This document shows positions 10,298 through 18,245 of a stretch of DNA of 64,000 bases, in pieces. Each line of letters begins with the position of its first letter. Positions within the stretch are counted from its first letter, which is position 1. The DNA lies in NCBI GenBank assembly GCA_905221605.1, contig CAJNDS010002373.1, positions 124,001 to 188,000 on the forward strand. The letters run 5' to 3'. The notes beneath the pieces were generated by a model. The model did no database searches. It worked only from the letters and a program-made list of their open reading frames with translations, and was not told the DNA's origin. Source of the stretch: Symbiodinium natans. Taxonomy: Eukaryota; Sar; Dinophyceae; Suessiales; Symbiodiniaceae. A program made the position numbers and the translations under genes.

Positions 10298-10338
10298 ATA
10301 TTAAGTTGTTATTTCTTTAAGTGCTTTTTCTTCAGAAC
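10298..10338 (-). promoter_or_regulatory. Shared promoter-like motif, copy 2
   Basis: A 41-base block identical to copy 1 over nearly its whole length, ending about 13 bases before the ATG at 10285. Exact conservation next to unrelated coding sequences argues for function as a promoter or transcription-factor site. Confidence 0.7.
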
Positions 10339-10562
10339 CTTCCATAAGAAAACTTCCCGTGATCATTCCTTTCCTTTAAGCCTAGATTTTTATTATGATC
10401 TAAACAAGCCCTACATGTTTTATTGTATACCCTCATATAATGCTTACTTACAAACTCATCTACACATTTTACTTGCTTACATGCTTTACATTGCATATAC
10501 TGTGCTTTACAATCACTACCTGTAGGAAACTCAACAGAAATATGATCATCTAATTCACTCAT
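10332..10562 (-). CDS. Small viral zinc-ribbon protein
   Basis: 76 residues. CKACKQVK, then CRACLDHN about 30 residues later, form a C4 zinc ribbon like that at the start of the protein at 9216-9548. Its 3' end overlaps the promoter-like block of the neighbouring gene. The upstream region is AT-rich without the shared block. It may bind DNA or protein; function unknown. Confidence 0.65.
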   Translation of the reverse strand: MSELDDHISVEFPTGSDCKAQYMQCKACKQVKCVDEFVSKHYMRVYNKTCRACLDHNKNLGLKERNDHGKFSYGRF

Positions 10563-10580
10563 TATTATTAGATGATAATA

Positions 10581-10871
10581 TTATGAATAGGTTTTCGTCT
10601 CTTCGTCATACTTTATCTTGTAATAGTCAAGGGTTGTTTGTTTCGGTTGCAAAATTTCCTTGTTATTCAGTTTAGTCAAATATGTATTCTTTTTATTCTC
10701 ATATGTTGCATCAACTGGCGTTCTGTTAAAGTTTCTCGTAGGTCTTTCATTTAATAATTTCTCAATCCTCTCCAGTCTCAAGATGACATCTTGCTTGAAT
10801 TCGTCTTTAGACAATAACTTCGTGTATTCGGCTTTAGCCAATAGCTTCGCGTATTCAGGTTTATCACCCAT
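10581..10871 (-). CDS. Small charged viral protein, function unknown
   Basis: 96 residues. The N-terminus repeats YAKLLAKAEYTKLLSKDEF-like units and looks helical, with a possible coiled coil to residue 40. The rest is Lys/Asn-rich. It is transcribed in the same direction as the three genes to its left, with 18 bases to the next gene. No family recognised. Confidence 0.55.
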   Translation of the reverse strand: MGDKPEYAKLLAKAEYTKLLSKDEFKQDVILRLERIEKLLNERPTRNFNRTPVDATYENKKNTYLTKLNNKEILQPKQTTLDYYKIKYDEETKTYS

Positions 10872-11181
10872 ATACTTACATATACATTAAGTTTTTAAAT
10901 AAAAACTTTTATATTAAAACTTTTATATTAAAATTTTCATAAACTGAATTATGAAAATTCTAAATTCCAAACTAATTAGGGATATATCTTATGTATATCC
11001 AAATTATGTAAGTGTTCCAAGATACTCCCCTTTCTCTTGCTCACTTACGATGTCTGGGGCTTAAGCAATTGCAGAGAGCAATGGGCACACATTCGGGGTG
11101 TTCATCCTGTTTCAGTTCCAAGAGGGGACTCCAAAATACTGTACAAACTGTCAATATATATTAGAAAAATATTTTTAAATA
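10872..11181. other. Viral intergenic DNA
   Basis: About 300 bases, AT-rich near 10900-10990. The central part (about 11030-11130) is less AT-rich and has a short frame without recognisable features. No gene supported. Confidence 0.4.
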
Positions 11182-11577
11182 TTAATCCAAAATGTTCAAA
11201 TTTGTTTTCAATTGTTCAACATCTTTTTTTACATCGTCTACTTCTTCTTCAATTTTATCTAGTCTTTCTTCGCATTCTTCAGGGGTGATTTTCCGATGTT
11301 CTGACCATCCCGTACTACAAAGTTGAACGCCTCCAGTTTGTGGTGCTGTATCTGGTTTAAATATTCCATCATCAGGCGACACGCTCCGACCCATTTTAAA
11401 GCTAGAACGGTCTTCTACAACATTAACAACAACCTTATCATGTTCAGTTGTTGTTTTAGTTTCTTTATGGTATGTGTTTCTCTTACATCTACAAAATAAA
11501 CAATTAATGCCATCTTTATTTACACTTACACCGCCATCAGTTCCATCTTTGTTATTATCTTTGTTTGAATCGTTCAT
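11182..11577 (-). CDS. Viral protein, function unknown
   Basis: 131 residues. It has an Asp/Asn/Gly-rich start, a CLFCRCKRN cluster near residue 27 and a C-terminal coiled-coil segment (about residues 95-130) with regular Glu/Lys/Leu spacing. Small coiled-coil proteins are common in these elements and could be minor virion parts. No family recognised. Confidence 0.55.
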   Translation of the reverse strand: MNDSNKDNNKDGTDGGVSVNKDGINCLFCRCKRNTYHKETKTTTEHDKVVVNVVEDRSSFKMGRSVSPDDGIFKPDTAPQTGGVQLCSTGWSEHRKITPEECEERLDKIEEEVDDVKKDVEQLKTNLNILD

Positions 11578-11590
11578 CTATTAATGTATA

Positions 11591-11740
11591 TTAGTTTTTC
11601 TTCAATTTTAAATATTGCAAAATCCCTTTACATATTTCCAACACCGAGTAGCAACACCTACGATATCTAGGCGTTGTTATTATTATCTGTTCTATTTCTT
11701 CAAGGTTGTCAATGACATCAATGCAATCACCGTAATTCAT
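11591..11740 (-). CDS. Very small viral ORF (49 aa)
   Basis: A complete ATG-to-TAA frame of 49 codons, beginning MNYGDCIDVID and containing a CC pair. It is preceded by the AT-rich TATATGTTATAATAT block typical of genes in this element, and it fills the gap between the divergent neighbours at 11577 and 11780. Expression is unproven; spacing and upstream sequence favour a real gene. Confidence 0.4.
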   Translation of the reverse strand: MNYGDCIDVIDNLEEIEQIIITTPRYRRCCYSVLEICKGILQYLKLKKN

Positions 11741-11779
11741 ATATTATAACATATATATTTTTTCTAACTAATATTAATA

Positions 11780-12473
11780 ATGAACGAGAATGTTCCGACG
11801 GTAGAACCAATTGATATACCCAAGTATCAGTTCAAAAATAGCAAGTATGAGATGATGCCATCCTTACCAGCGAGAATGTTGGCTGTGGCTTCCAGTACAG
11901 GCGGTAAAACAGTTTTGATACAGAACTTAATATTGAAGATTTACCGCAATAGCTTTGAAAGTGGACTCGGAAAAGGAACAGATATATTTCAATCATTACG
12001 ACGCAACTGCCTTACAGAAAATAATAGACACCCAACACAAGGTAATAGAGTTCCAGAAGAAGAACAAAGACAAGGATTTATTCAGTATACTAATAGTCAT
12101 TGATGATTTTAGTGATGACCCACGTTTTGTAAGATACTCCAATATTCTTCACGGATTATTTACCAGAGGTCGTCATAATGCTATTAGCGTCATCTTGTCC
12201 ACTCAAAAATACAATGTTTTAGCGCCTATCATCCGTTTAAACAGTAGCGCGTTATTCATTTTTAGACTTAAGAATATGAATGAAGTTAATGCGTTTATTG
12301 AAGAAAACAGCGCTTTAGTTGATAAGAAGACTTTGTATGATATGTACCAACAAGCAGTAAATGATGCTCCCTATTCTTTTTTCTACATAAACACCAACGC
12401 TAAACACGCTAATAATATGTTTTTTATTCGCTTTGAAAAACGGTTTGAAGTTGATAATGATGAACAGGTCTAA
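11780..12473 (+). pseudogene. Packaging ATPase (FtsK/HerA, A32-like), deleted and frameshifted
   Basis: The first frame (11780-12103) starts at an ATG and carries a Walker A motif, ASSTGGKT, at residues 37-44. The rest of the enzyme is read in another frame from about 11955 to 12473, with Walker B (ILIVIDDF) and the later TRGRH and STQ motifs typical of viral DNA-packaging ATPases. The frame changes near 11955-11960. The loop and strand expected between Walker A and the next conserved block are missing, so roughly 20-30 codons have been lost together with the frame. The second frame has no ATG at its start. In an intact virus this enzyme pumps DNA into capsids; this copy cannot make a complete one unless the sequence is wrong. 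Confidence 0.85.
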
Positions 12474-12506
12474 AGAAATGATGACTGAATATATTAATAC
12501 CACCTA

Positions 12507-13145
12507 ATGCCACGAAATAAAATAGACTATTCTAATACTCATTTTTATAAGATTGTAAGCAAAGACCTAGATTTAAAAGATTTCTACATAGGACACACTA
12601 CTGATTTCAAGACAAGAAAGAACTGTCATAAAAGAGTTTGTAATAATCCTAACGATAGAAATCACAATTTACCCATATATCAGTTTATAAGAGACAACAA
12701 AGGATGGGAGAATTTTGATATGATATTAATTGAAAAGCAATGTTTAAACGATGCGTTAGAAGCAACCAAAAGAGAAAGAGAACTTATTGAAGAATTAAAA
12801 CCAAGTCTAAACAGAGTAATTCCATTTAGAACTAAAGAGGAGAAAAAGGATATTAAACAACAATGGACTACTAACAACTGGGAGAGCGTACGAGAATACA
12901 AGCATAACTGGCATAATGAAAACAAAGAAAGGATAAGCGTCAATAAGAAAGAGAAATACATACAAAACAGAGAAGAACAACTCACCAGAAGCAAAAAGTA
13001 TTATCAAGATAACATTGAAGAAAGAAGGCAAACACGCAATCGCCTATGTAATTGCATTTGTGGTGATACTTACACTTATGCTAACCGAGCACGACACGAA
13101 CGAACAAAAAAACACCAAGAATATTTAGAATCTTTAGATGATTAA
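12507..13145 (+). CDS. GIY-YIG endonuclease with C-terminal finger
   Basis: 212 residues. The N-terminal domain (about 10-105) shows the GIY-YIG pattern: YKI at residue 14, FYIGHT at 26-31, an Arg/Lys cluster after it, and a helix with the expected Glu followed by LKPSLN near 100. The middle is a Lys/Glu-rich helix. The end has a CNCICGD motif followed by HERTKKH, a zinc-finger-like tail similar to the protein at 9216-9548. Nucleases of this class occur in many polinton-like viruses and could act in replication, recombination or homing. It starts 34 bases after the ATPase remnant. Confidence 0.85.
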   Translation: MPRNKIDYSNTHFYKIVSKDLDLKDFYIGHTTDFKTRKNCHKRVCNNPNDRNHNLPIYQFIRDNKGWENFDMILIEKQCLNDALEATKRERELIEELKPSLNRVIPFRTKEEKKDIKQQWTTNNWESVREYKHNWHNENKERISVNKKEKYIQNREEQLTRSKKYYQDNIEERRQTRNRLCNCICGDTYTYANRARHERTKKHQEYLESLDD

Positions 13146-13173
13146 TAATATCAAAATAATATTATTAATCATC
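13137..13173. terminator. Perfect palindrome between convergent genes
   Basis: A 15-base perfect stem with a 7-base loop covers the stop codons of the GIY-YIG gene (plus) and the small gene at 13172 (minus). The symmetry suits a bidirectional terminator. Confidence 0.7.
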
Positions 13174-13387
13174 AGAATAATGAGAAACTACAACAGTTAA
13201 ACGGTAAGCATTTAGAAGAAGTACCGCAATATCCTTTGTTTTTGTTTTTCAACTGTTCTATTTCATCTTCTAACTTTTGTATTTTATCTGTTAAATCTTG
13301 GATAGTGTTAAATATAATTAAGTCTCCCTTTATCTTTTCTAATTGTTCATTGAGTTTCTTTTCTATTTGTTCATCAATATTAACCAT
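13172..13387 (-). CDS. Small coiled-coil viral protein
   Basis: 71 residues. Residues 5-50 have a heptad pattern of Ile/Leu with Glu/Lys (KIQKLEDEIEQLKN), and the end has a Cys-containing tail. It is placed directly downstream of the fibre gene in the same direction, 20 bases away. It may be a fibre-associated or scaffold protein; this is inferred from position only. Confidence 0.55.
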   Translation of the reverse strand: MVNIDEQIEKKLNEQLEKIKGDLIIFNTIQDLTDKIQKLEDEIEQLKNKNKGYCGTSSKCLPFNCCSFSLF

Positions 13388-13407
13388 TATATATTATTAT
13401 TTAGATT

Positions 13408-15861
13408 TTAATGTTTACTTTTCGTTTTTGCTTTTGCCTTTGCTTTTGGTGATGCTTCACCTTTTAGTTTCTTAACTTCCTTTTCTAAATCTTCTACTTG
13501 CTTTTGTAATTGTTGCACACAACCCCAAAGCACAACTGCTGTTTTATTATATGCTAATAATTTCATACCATCATCATTATAATATACGATGTTGTCCCAT
13601 TCAGAGGGCATTTTAGCGTCTTTTATATCATCTGCTATAAATCCAATATGACTTTTTTTGTCTTCATCATTAATAAAATTATATGTTTTCGGCTTGATAT
13701 ATTTGACTGCTTTATAACATTCTTTAATATTTGCTTCCTTAACATTTTCTTTTAATTTAGAGTCTGATGTTTCAGTTAAAGCAACGCATGTTAAATTTCC
13801 TCCAATATCAGCGTTATTAGTTGTAGTAAAGAAACCATAAACATCAACACCTGTGTTTGTCGCATCTAATCTTGATAAATTATTATTGCTTAATCTAATA
13901 AATCCATCATCGTCTGGGTTATTAATTAATACTCTTTGTTGTCCTGACACATCAGTGTTAGTAATTTCTAGTTGTCCAACTAAAGTTACTTTTCCTTCAG
14001 TTAGTTGAATTTCTGGTGTGCTTCCTATAGTTCCGATAATAAAATTAATAGCTCTGTCAGTGTCTCCATTTCTTATATCTAAATCATAATCGCTACCGTT
14101 CAGTGTCTCCTTTATTGATGAGGAATGTTGAAAAAATAGCTCACCCCACACATCTAAATCTGATTCTGCTGTTATTCTTCCTATACTGTTAAAAGTCTGG
14201 TTATTTGTAACTGCTCTGTTTATTGTAATTCCGTTAGTGTCGTTTAGTTGTAGTGCTATAGTCCCTGTAGTTGGGTCGGTTGTTCTGTCAGACTGTAATG
14301 AAAAATTAATTTCTTCTGTTGATATTACATTTAAACTATTATTAACGTCCGCTCGTTGAAATATTCTTCCATCAGTGCTTAATAACTGTTGCCCTAAAAA
14401 TGTTGCGTCATTTTCTACTCTTGTTTCATTAAAATTACTTATACCGCCTACTGTTAAATGATATGAAAAATTATACTGTCTCCCTATTCCCACTGTTGCT
14501 GTTGTTTGACTTCCTATTCTTAAACGATAATCACCTCCTGTGTCGTGTAAAATCATTTCCGTTCCATTTGCTGGATTACTTGGGTTCATACATCTAAAAT
14601 TTCTGTTCCTGAATTCAAAAACTCCTTGAGTGTCTCTAACTCTTAAATTATAATTAGCATCTCCACTATTTCTGAACATATCTATACCTGCTGTTGGTAA
14701 TTGAATATCTCCTGTGTTATTTGTTAAATCTATATTATTATCTACTCTTAAATTTTGTCTAATAATAGCACTATCAACAACATCTAATGTATAACCACCT
14801 GTTAATGTTTCTACTCCTGTATCTACTAATATTGAATGCGTTTTAACATATTCATTAGCATTATTATTTAAATTTAATATTCTTCCAGTATCACCAACGG
14901 AATTATAACAGTCAATACTATCATTATTAAAAGTAATGTAATTATCAGTATTTCTAACTGTAAATGATAAATTAGCATCTGCTGTATTTTCTACCACTAG
15001 CCCGCCAGTTGGTACTGCTATTTTACCACTCATTTTATAACCTGCATTATTATTAGATAAATCAAGTTGTTTAATAGCATCATCTGATGTATTATTACAA
15101 AATATTTTATCTCCTTGTAAAGTTATATAACTTGTAGCGTTTTTAAATTCTGCTAATACTTTATCACCTCCTCCTGTTTGGTTGCTAAATAATAATCCTG
15201 CTACTGGCGATATATTTATGGTTGAATTATTTAATGTTAATCCGCTATGAATAACAGTTGGGGCGGAACAATCAATGATAGGATTGGCACGAAATCTATC
15301 AGTAAAATCTGATTTTGGAACTCGTAAATCTAATAAATTATCAATTTCTGTATCTGTGTATCCACCAGAACCAGCCCCCGCTAGTAGTGTATCTACCTCA
15401 CCCTTATTATAATAATTGGTTGCCAGTTGTGTGTTGGTTTGGAAATTAGTTGATAAATTTGTATCAATCTCACTTTTATTATAATAATTAATCCCTAATT
15501 GTGCATTGGTTTGGTAATTAGTAGATAAATTGGTGTCTATTTGTGTTGATGTATAATAATTACTGAACGTTGAATCAATCTCTGTTTTATTATAAAAATT
15601 AGTGGCTAGTGCAGTGTTAGTTTGATAATTGTTAGTTAAATCAGTATTAATGGCATTAATATTATTAAAGTTTTGCAATTGCTTGGTGTTCAGAATGTCA
15701 ATTGCATCGGTGTTTGCTTGTATATCTGCAGAGTTCGCAGTGTTTATGCTTGTTAGTTCTGCCTTGGTGGCATACGTATCCGATATTTCACTAACGCCTG
15801 TTGAAGACGATAAATAAAACTTGTCTGCATAAATTGATGTAAGATTGTTTAATGAAGCCAT
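13408..15861 (-). CDS. Fibre protein with S74 autoprocessing chaperone domain
   Basis: 817 residues. The N-terminal region (about 60-165) holds repeated FYNKTEIDSTF/NYYNKSEIDTNL units typical of trimeric phage and algal-virus fibres. A long beta-rich shaft with Asn/Thr/Ile repeats follows. The last 119 residues are an intramolecular chaperone (peptidase S74). It starts with SDSKLKENV, which contains the catalytic Ser-Lys pair, continues with HIGFIADDI and ends in a coiled coil and a Lys/Ala tail. In this family the domain helps the fibre trimerise and then cuts itself off. It lies downstream of the capsid gene in the same direction, and its likely role is receptor binding. Confidence 0.88.
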   Translation of the reverse strand: MASLNNLTSIYADKFYLSSSTGVSEISDTYATKAELTSINTANSADIQANTDAIDILNTKQLQNFNNINAINTDLTNNYQTNTALATNFYNKTEIDSTFSNYYTSTQIDTNLSTNYQTNAQLGINYYNKSEIDTNLSTNFQTNTQLATNYYNKGEVDTLLAGAGSGGYTDTEIDNLLDLRVPKSDFTDRFRANPIIDCSAPTVIHSGLTLNNSTINISPVAGLLFSNQTGGGDKVLAEFKNATSYITLQGDKIFCNNTSDDAIKQLDLSNNNAGYKMSGKIAVPTGGLVVENTADANLSFTVRNTDNYITFNNDSIDCYNSVGDTGRILNLNNNANEYVKTHSILVDTGVETLTGGYTLDVVDSAIIRQNLRVDNNIDLTNNTGDIQLPTAGIDMFRNSGDANYNLRVRDTQGVFEFRNRNFRCMNPSNPANGTEMILHDTGGDYRLRIGSQTTATVGIGRQYNFSYHLTVGGISNFNETRVENDATFLGQQLLSTDGRIFQRADVNNSLNVISTEEINFSLQSDRTTDPTTGTIALQLNDTNGITINRAVTNNQTFNSIGRITAESDLDVWGELFFQHSSSIKETLNGSDYDLDIRNGDTDRAINFIIGTIGSTPEIQLTEGKVTLVGQLEITNTDVSGQQRVLINNPDDDGFIRLSNNNLSRLDATNTGVDVYGFFTTTNNADIGGNLTCVALTETSDSKLKENVKEANIKECYKAVKYIKPKTYNFINDEDKKSHIGFIADDIKDAKMPSEWDNIVYYNDDGMKLLAYNKTAVVLWGCVQQLQKQVEDLEKEVKKLKGEASPKAKAKAKTKSKH

Positions 15862-15862
15862 T

Positions 15863-15895
15863 ATAAATATTAATACGTGAGAAATTAATATTTAT
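15863..15895 (-). promoter_or_regulatory. AT-rich inverted repeat before the fibre gene
   Basis: Two 12-base arms (ATAAATATTAAT and its complement) flank a 9-base loop. The block lies two bases upstream of the fibre ATG and about 27 bases after the capsid stop. It may be a terminator, a promoter element or both. Confidence 0.45.
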
Positions 15896-15921
15896 ATTGA
15901 ATTAATCTTTCCATAAACTTC

Positions 15922-17388
15922 TTAGTCAAGAACTGTTGAGGCACTTTCACTTAGCTCAAATATATGTTCTGACACGGCTGTTATGAAAACTCTTTCAATT
16001 CCTAATGCAAAATTTGCGTTAGCTCCTTTGATTTTAAACGTGATTAAGCTTCCCATTTTCGTGTTAGTTCCTGTAAAATTCATATCTGGTTGCTTGTCAA
16101 AGTTAATTCCTCCAATAAATTTATCATTAGCGTATCTATAAATGTCAATTGAAAAGCCATCGTAATAAGGGCTCATTACATTAACCGCCCGACGAAGGAA
16201 ATACATAAATTCACTAATGCTAGAAATTTCTTGTTCGGGGAATTTTTTGTTAGCTATCTGTATTTGTGCTGAAATTTGTTTGTCGGAATCAATGACACCT
16301 TCTAAATTATCAATAGTTACCGCCATAGGGTGGAAAAAGTAGTTCCACCTCTTCCTGTCATAACTACCTGCTGTGCTATCATTATCAATATTACTGTTGC
16401 TGAAGGTGAAGAACATCTGAGACAAACGAGTTGAAGATTTAACGATATTCATATTAATTTCTGTGTTTCCTGCTGTGAAGGTTTGTGAAAATGAATGATA
16501 AGCCGGATAAACCATACGAAGCCTACCCCCTTTCAATAAATGTGAAACTATGTTATTGTTAACGGTATTGTCCACCTGTATCAATTCACATCTTAAAATA
16601 GCATTCTGAATAGCCCAACTTGTGGTAGTATTGCGCGTTGTAAAATATAAGCCGGTTTCATCGTCTTCTGCTTGTGTTCCTGCTACTGTTGCTGAAGGTC
16701 GGACGACTGGTTCGCCTGCATCTGAAACAATTTCAAAAATAAATTCAAGTGGACAATATCTGATTGGTGGATAATATCCAGATTGAACAAATCCACAAAC
16801 GGGCTTGTGTCCCATTCTTACGAACTTACCCTGTTCAATTCCGGTAGTATTAATTCGCGTTAGTTTTGGCACAACGACGCCTCGATTATTTGCTCCTGTT
16901 GTTGCTGTTGCACTATGACTTTCAATGTTATAAGCAAACAATCTATTAATTCTACTGTCATATCTTGTCAGACAACCTTCTTGAATATCGTCTAAATTTC
17001 TGACTTCTTCGCTTTTGAACGATTTCATTTCTTCGCACACTTGGTTGTAATTGTCAATGTCGTTTAACTGTTGTCCTGCCCCATTACATCTGTATCTTGT
17101 GAAAAATGCGTGGCTCTCACCTAAAGGGCGTAAATATTGTCCGGCAGTGGTGGATGTGTTAACAACATCAAAAAACAAACAAACGCTGGATAAATCAATA
17201 TAATTATTGTCTTCGCCTGTGATTACAAACTTTAAATATTTATTTCCATTTGAGGAACTAAAGATGTTTCCAGATACACTGGGGAAGTGAACTTGTTTTC
17301 TATCAGTGATATACGCGGCTGATTCAGGAAGTCCAAATTGAAGGGAGTTAATCATATTATCGTTTGATTCTGCTAAAACTAAATCCAT
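15922..17388 (-). CDS. MCP: Major capsid protein (double jelly-roll)
   Basis: 488 residues from the ATG at 17388. The open frame extends 41 codons further up, but this ATG is preceded by the AAATAATATATATAAC block seen before other viral genes and begins MDLVLAES, as capsid proteins of polinton-like viruses do. Early segments (HFPSVSGN, YLKFVITG, YRCNGAG) and the later YPPIRYCPLEF and YPAYHSFSQTF segments fit a two-domain beta-barrel capsomer. In this lineage trimers of the protein form the icosahedral shell. The frame is uninterrupted. It lies in a cluster with the fibre downstream and with the lipase-like and small genes upstream, all on the minus strand. Confidence 0.85.
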   Translation of the reverse strand: MDLVLAESNDNMINSLQFGLPESAAYITDRKQVHFPSVSGNIFSSSNGNKYLKFVITGEDNNYIDLSSVCLFFDVVNTSTTAGQYLRPLGESHAFFTRYRCNGAGQQLNDIDNYNQVCEEMKSFKSEEVRNLDDIQEGCLTRYDSRINRLFAYNIESHSATATTGANNRGVVVPKLTRINTTGIEQGKFVRMGHKPVCGFVQSGYYPPIRYCPLEFIFEIVSDAGEPVVRPSATVAGTQAEDDETGLYFTTRNTTTSWAIQNAILRCELIQVDNTVNNNIVSHLLKGGRLRMVYPAYHSFSQTFTAGNTEINMNIVKSSTRLSQMFFTFSNSNIDNDSTAGSYDRKRWNYFFHPMAVTIDNLEGVIDSDKQISAQIQIANKKFPEQEISSISEFMYFLRRAVNVMSPYYDGFSIDIYRYANDKFIGGINFDKQPDMNFTGTNTKMGSLITFKIKGANANFALGIERVFITAVSEHIFELSESASTVLD

Positions 17389-17398
17389 GTTATATATA

Positions 17399-17638
17399 TT
17401 ATTTAGATTTTTTATTATTACTATATCTTTTATGGCTATCCAAGCGTTTATTATGTTTACTCTGCTTGTCATTTGGTGGTAATATTGTAGTCTCTTCGTG
17501 TTTCTCAACAATCTCTCTTATGGTTTCATATCCTGAATGACTCAACTTTTTATTCAACTTGGTTTTGAATTGTAGACTCTCAGATGGCTTACCTACTCTA
17601 TTAGGTTCTTTTATATGTTTTGGTTTATTAAACATCAT
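17399..17638 (-). CDS. Small basic viral protein
   Basis: 79 residues from the ATG at 17638 (a second ATG is the next codon). It is rich in Lys, Asn and His throughout with a strongly basic tail, and could bind DNA inside the particle. It ends 11 bases before the capsid gene start and begins next to the lipase-like gene's stop. No family recognised. Confidence 0.5.
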   Translation of the reverse strand: MMFNKPKHIKEPNRVGKPSESLQFKTKLNKKLSHSGYETIREIVEKHEETTILPPNDKQSKHNKRLDSHKRYSNNKKSK

Positions 17639-17657
17639 ATTAATTATACTGATATTT

Positions 17658-18197
17658 TTATACTTCGCCTGCTGGTAAAGACTCATCAATACCATCAAAT
17701 GCACTCATGTCATGATTTTTTAATGGACTGAGTGAGTCTGTATATACATTTACAGCACCGCCATCAAAAGCACTAACGACATCTCCAACTTTTCTAAATC
17801 TTTTGTGTTGTTCTGTATTTGGCTTAAATCCCATACTGAAGGTGGGGCTGTTATAGGTTCGTGTCTTCAAATTCCTGTCTGGAAAATCTTTCGCCAGCTG
17901 TAAGGCTACGACCCCTGCCTGACTATGTCCCACCACTGTGTCTATTTGAGGATTATCTTTTAACACATGTTCTGCTTGTAAGTATCTCTCCATATCACGG
18001 ACTCCACCCAAAACACCAAATGGTAACTTCGTGAGATTTTCAAGCCAGTTAGTAGCACTCACCGTTCCACCGATATACATCTTGTTTCCCTTAACATAAA
18101 TTTTATTGTCTTTATCGTAAGCCATCTTAATGCCCTGCGAGTTTGAAATCTTGTTGTTATCGTCAAGCATCTTGTTTAACTGTTGTTCTATTTTCAT
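17658..18197 (-). CDS. Lipase-like alpha/beta hydrolase
   Basis: 179 residues. The nucleophile elbow GHSQAG is at residues 90-95 (Ser 92), preceded by a hydrophobic strand (TVV) and followed by a helix, as in class-3 lipases. Candidate catalytic Asp and His lie near 145 (SAFDGGAV) and 163 (NHDMS). The fold is short for a lipase, which suits a minimal viral form. Lipase-like genes are known in polinton-like viruses and virophages, where they may help with membrane passage. It diverges from the minor capsid gene across 48 AT-rich bases. Confidence 0.7.
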   Translation of the reverse strand: MKIEQQLNKMLDDNNKISNSQGIKMAYDKDNKIYVKGNKMYIGGTVSATNWLENLTKLPFGVLGGVRDMERYLQAEHVLKDNPQIDTVVGHSQAGVVALQLAKDFPDRNLKTRTYNSPTFSMGFKPNTEQHKRFRKVGDVVSAFDGGAVNVYTDSLSPLKNHDMSAFDGIDESLPAGEV

Positions 18198-18245
18198 TAT
18201 ATAAATAAGATTATAAAAAATATTTTGTCAGTAATATATATTATT
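18198..18245. promoter_or_regulatory. Divergent AT-rich promoter region
   Basis: The 48 bases between the lipase-like gene (minus) and the minor capsid gene (plus) are nearly all A/T and contain AATATATATT close to the plus-strand start. They must carry the promoters of both genes. Confidence 0.5.
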
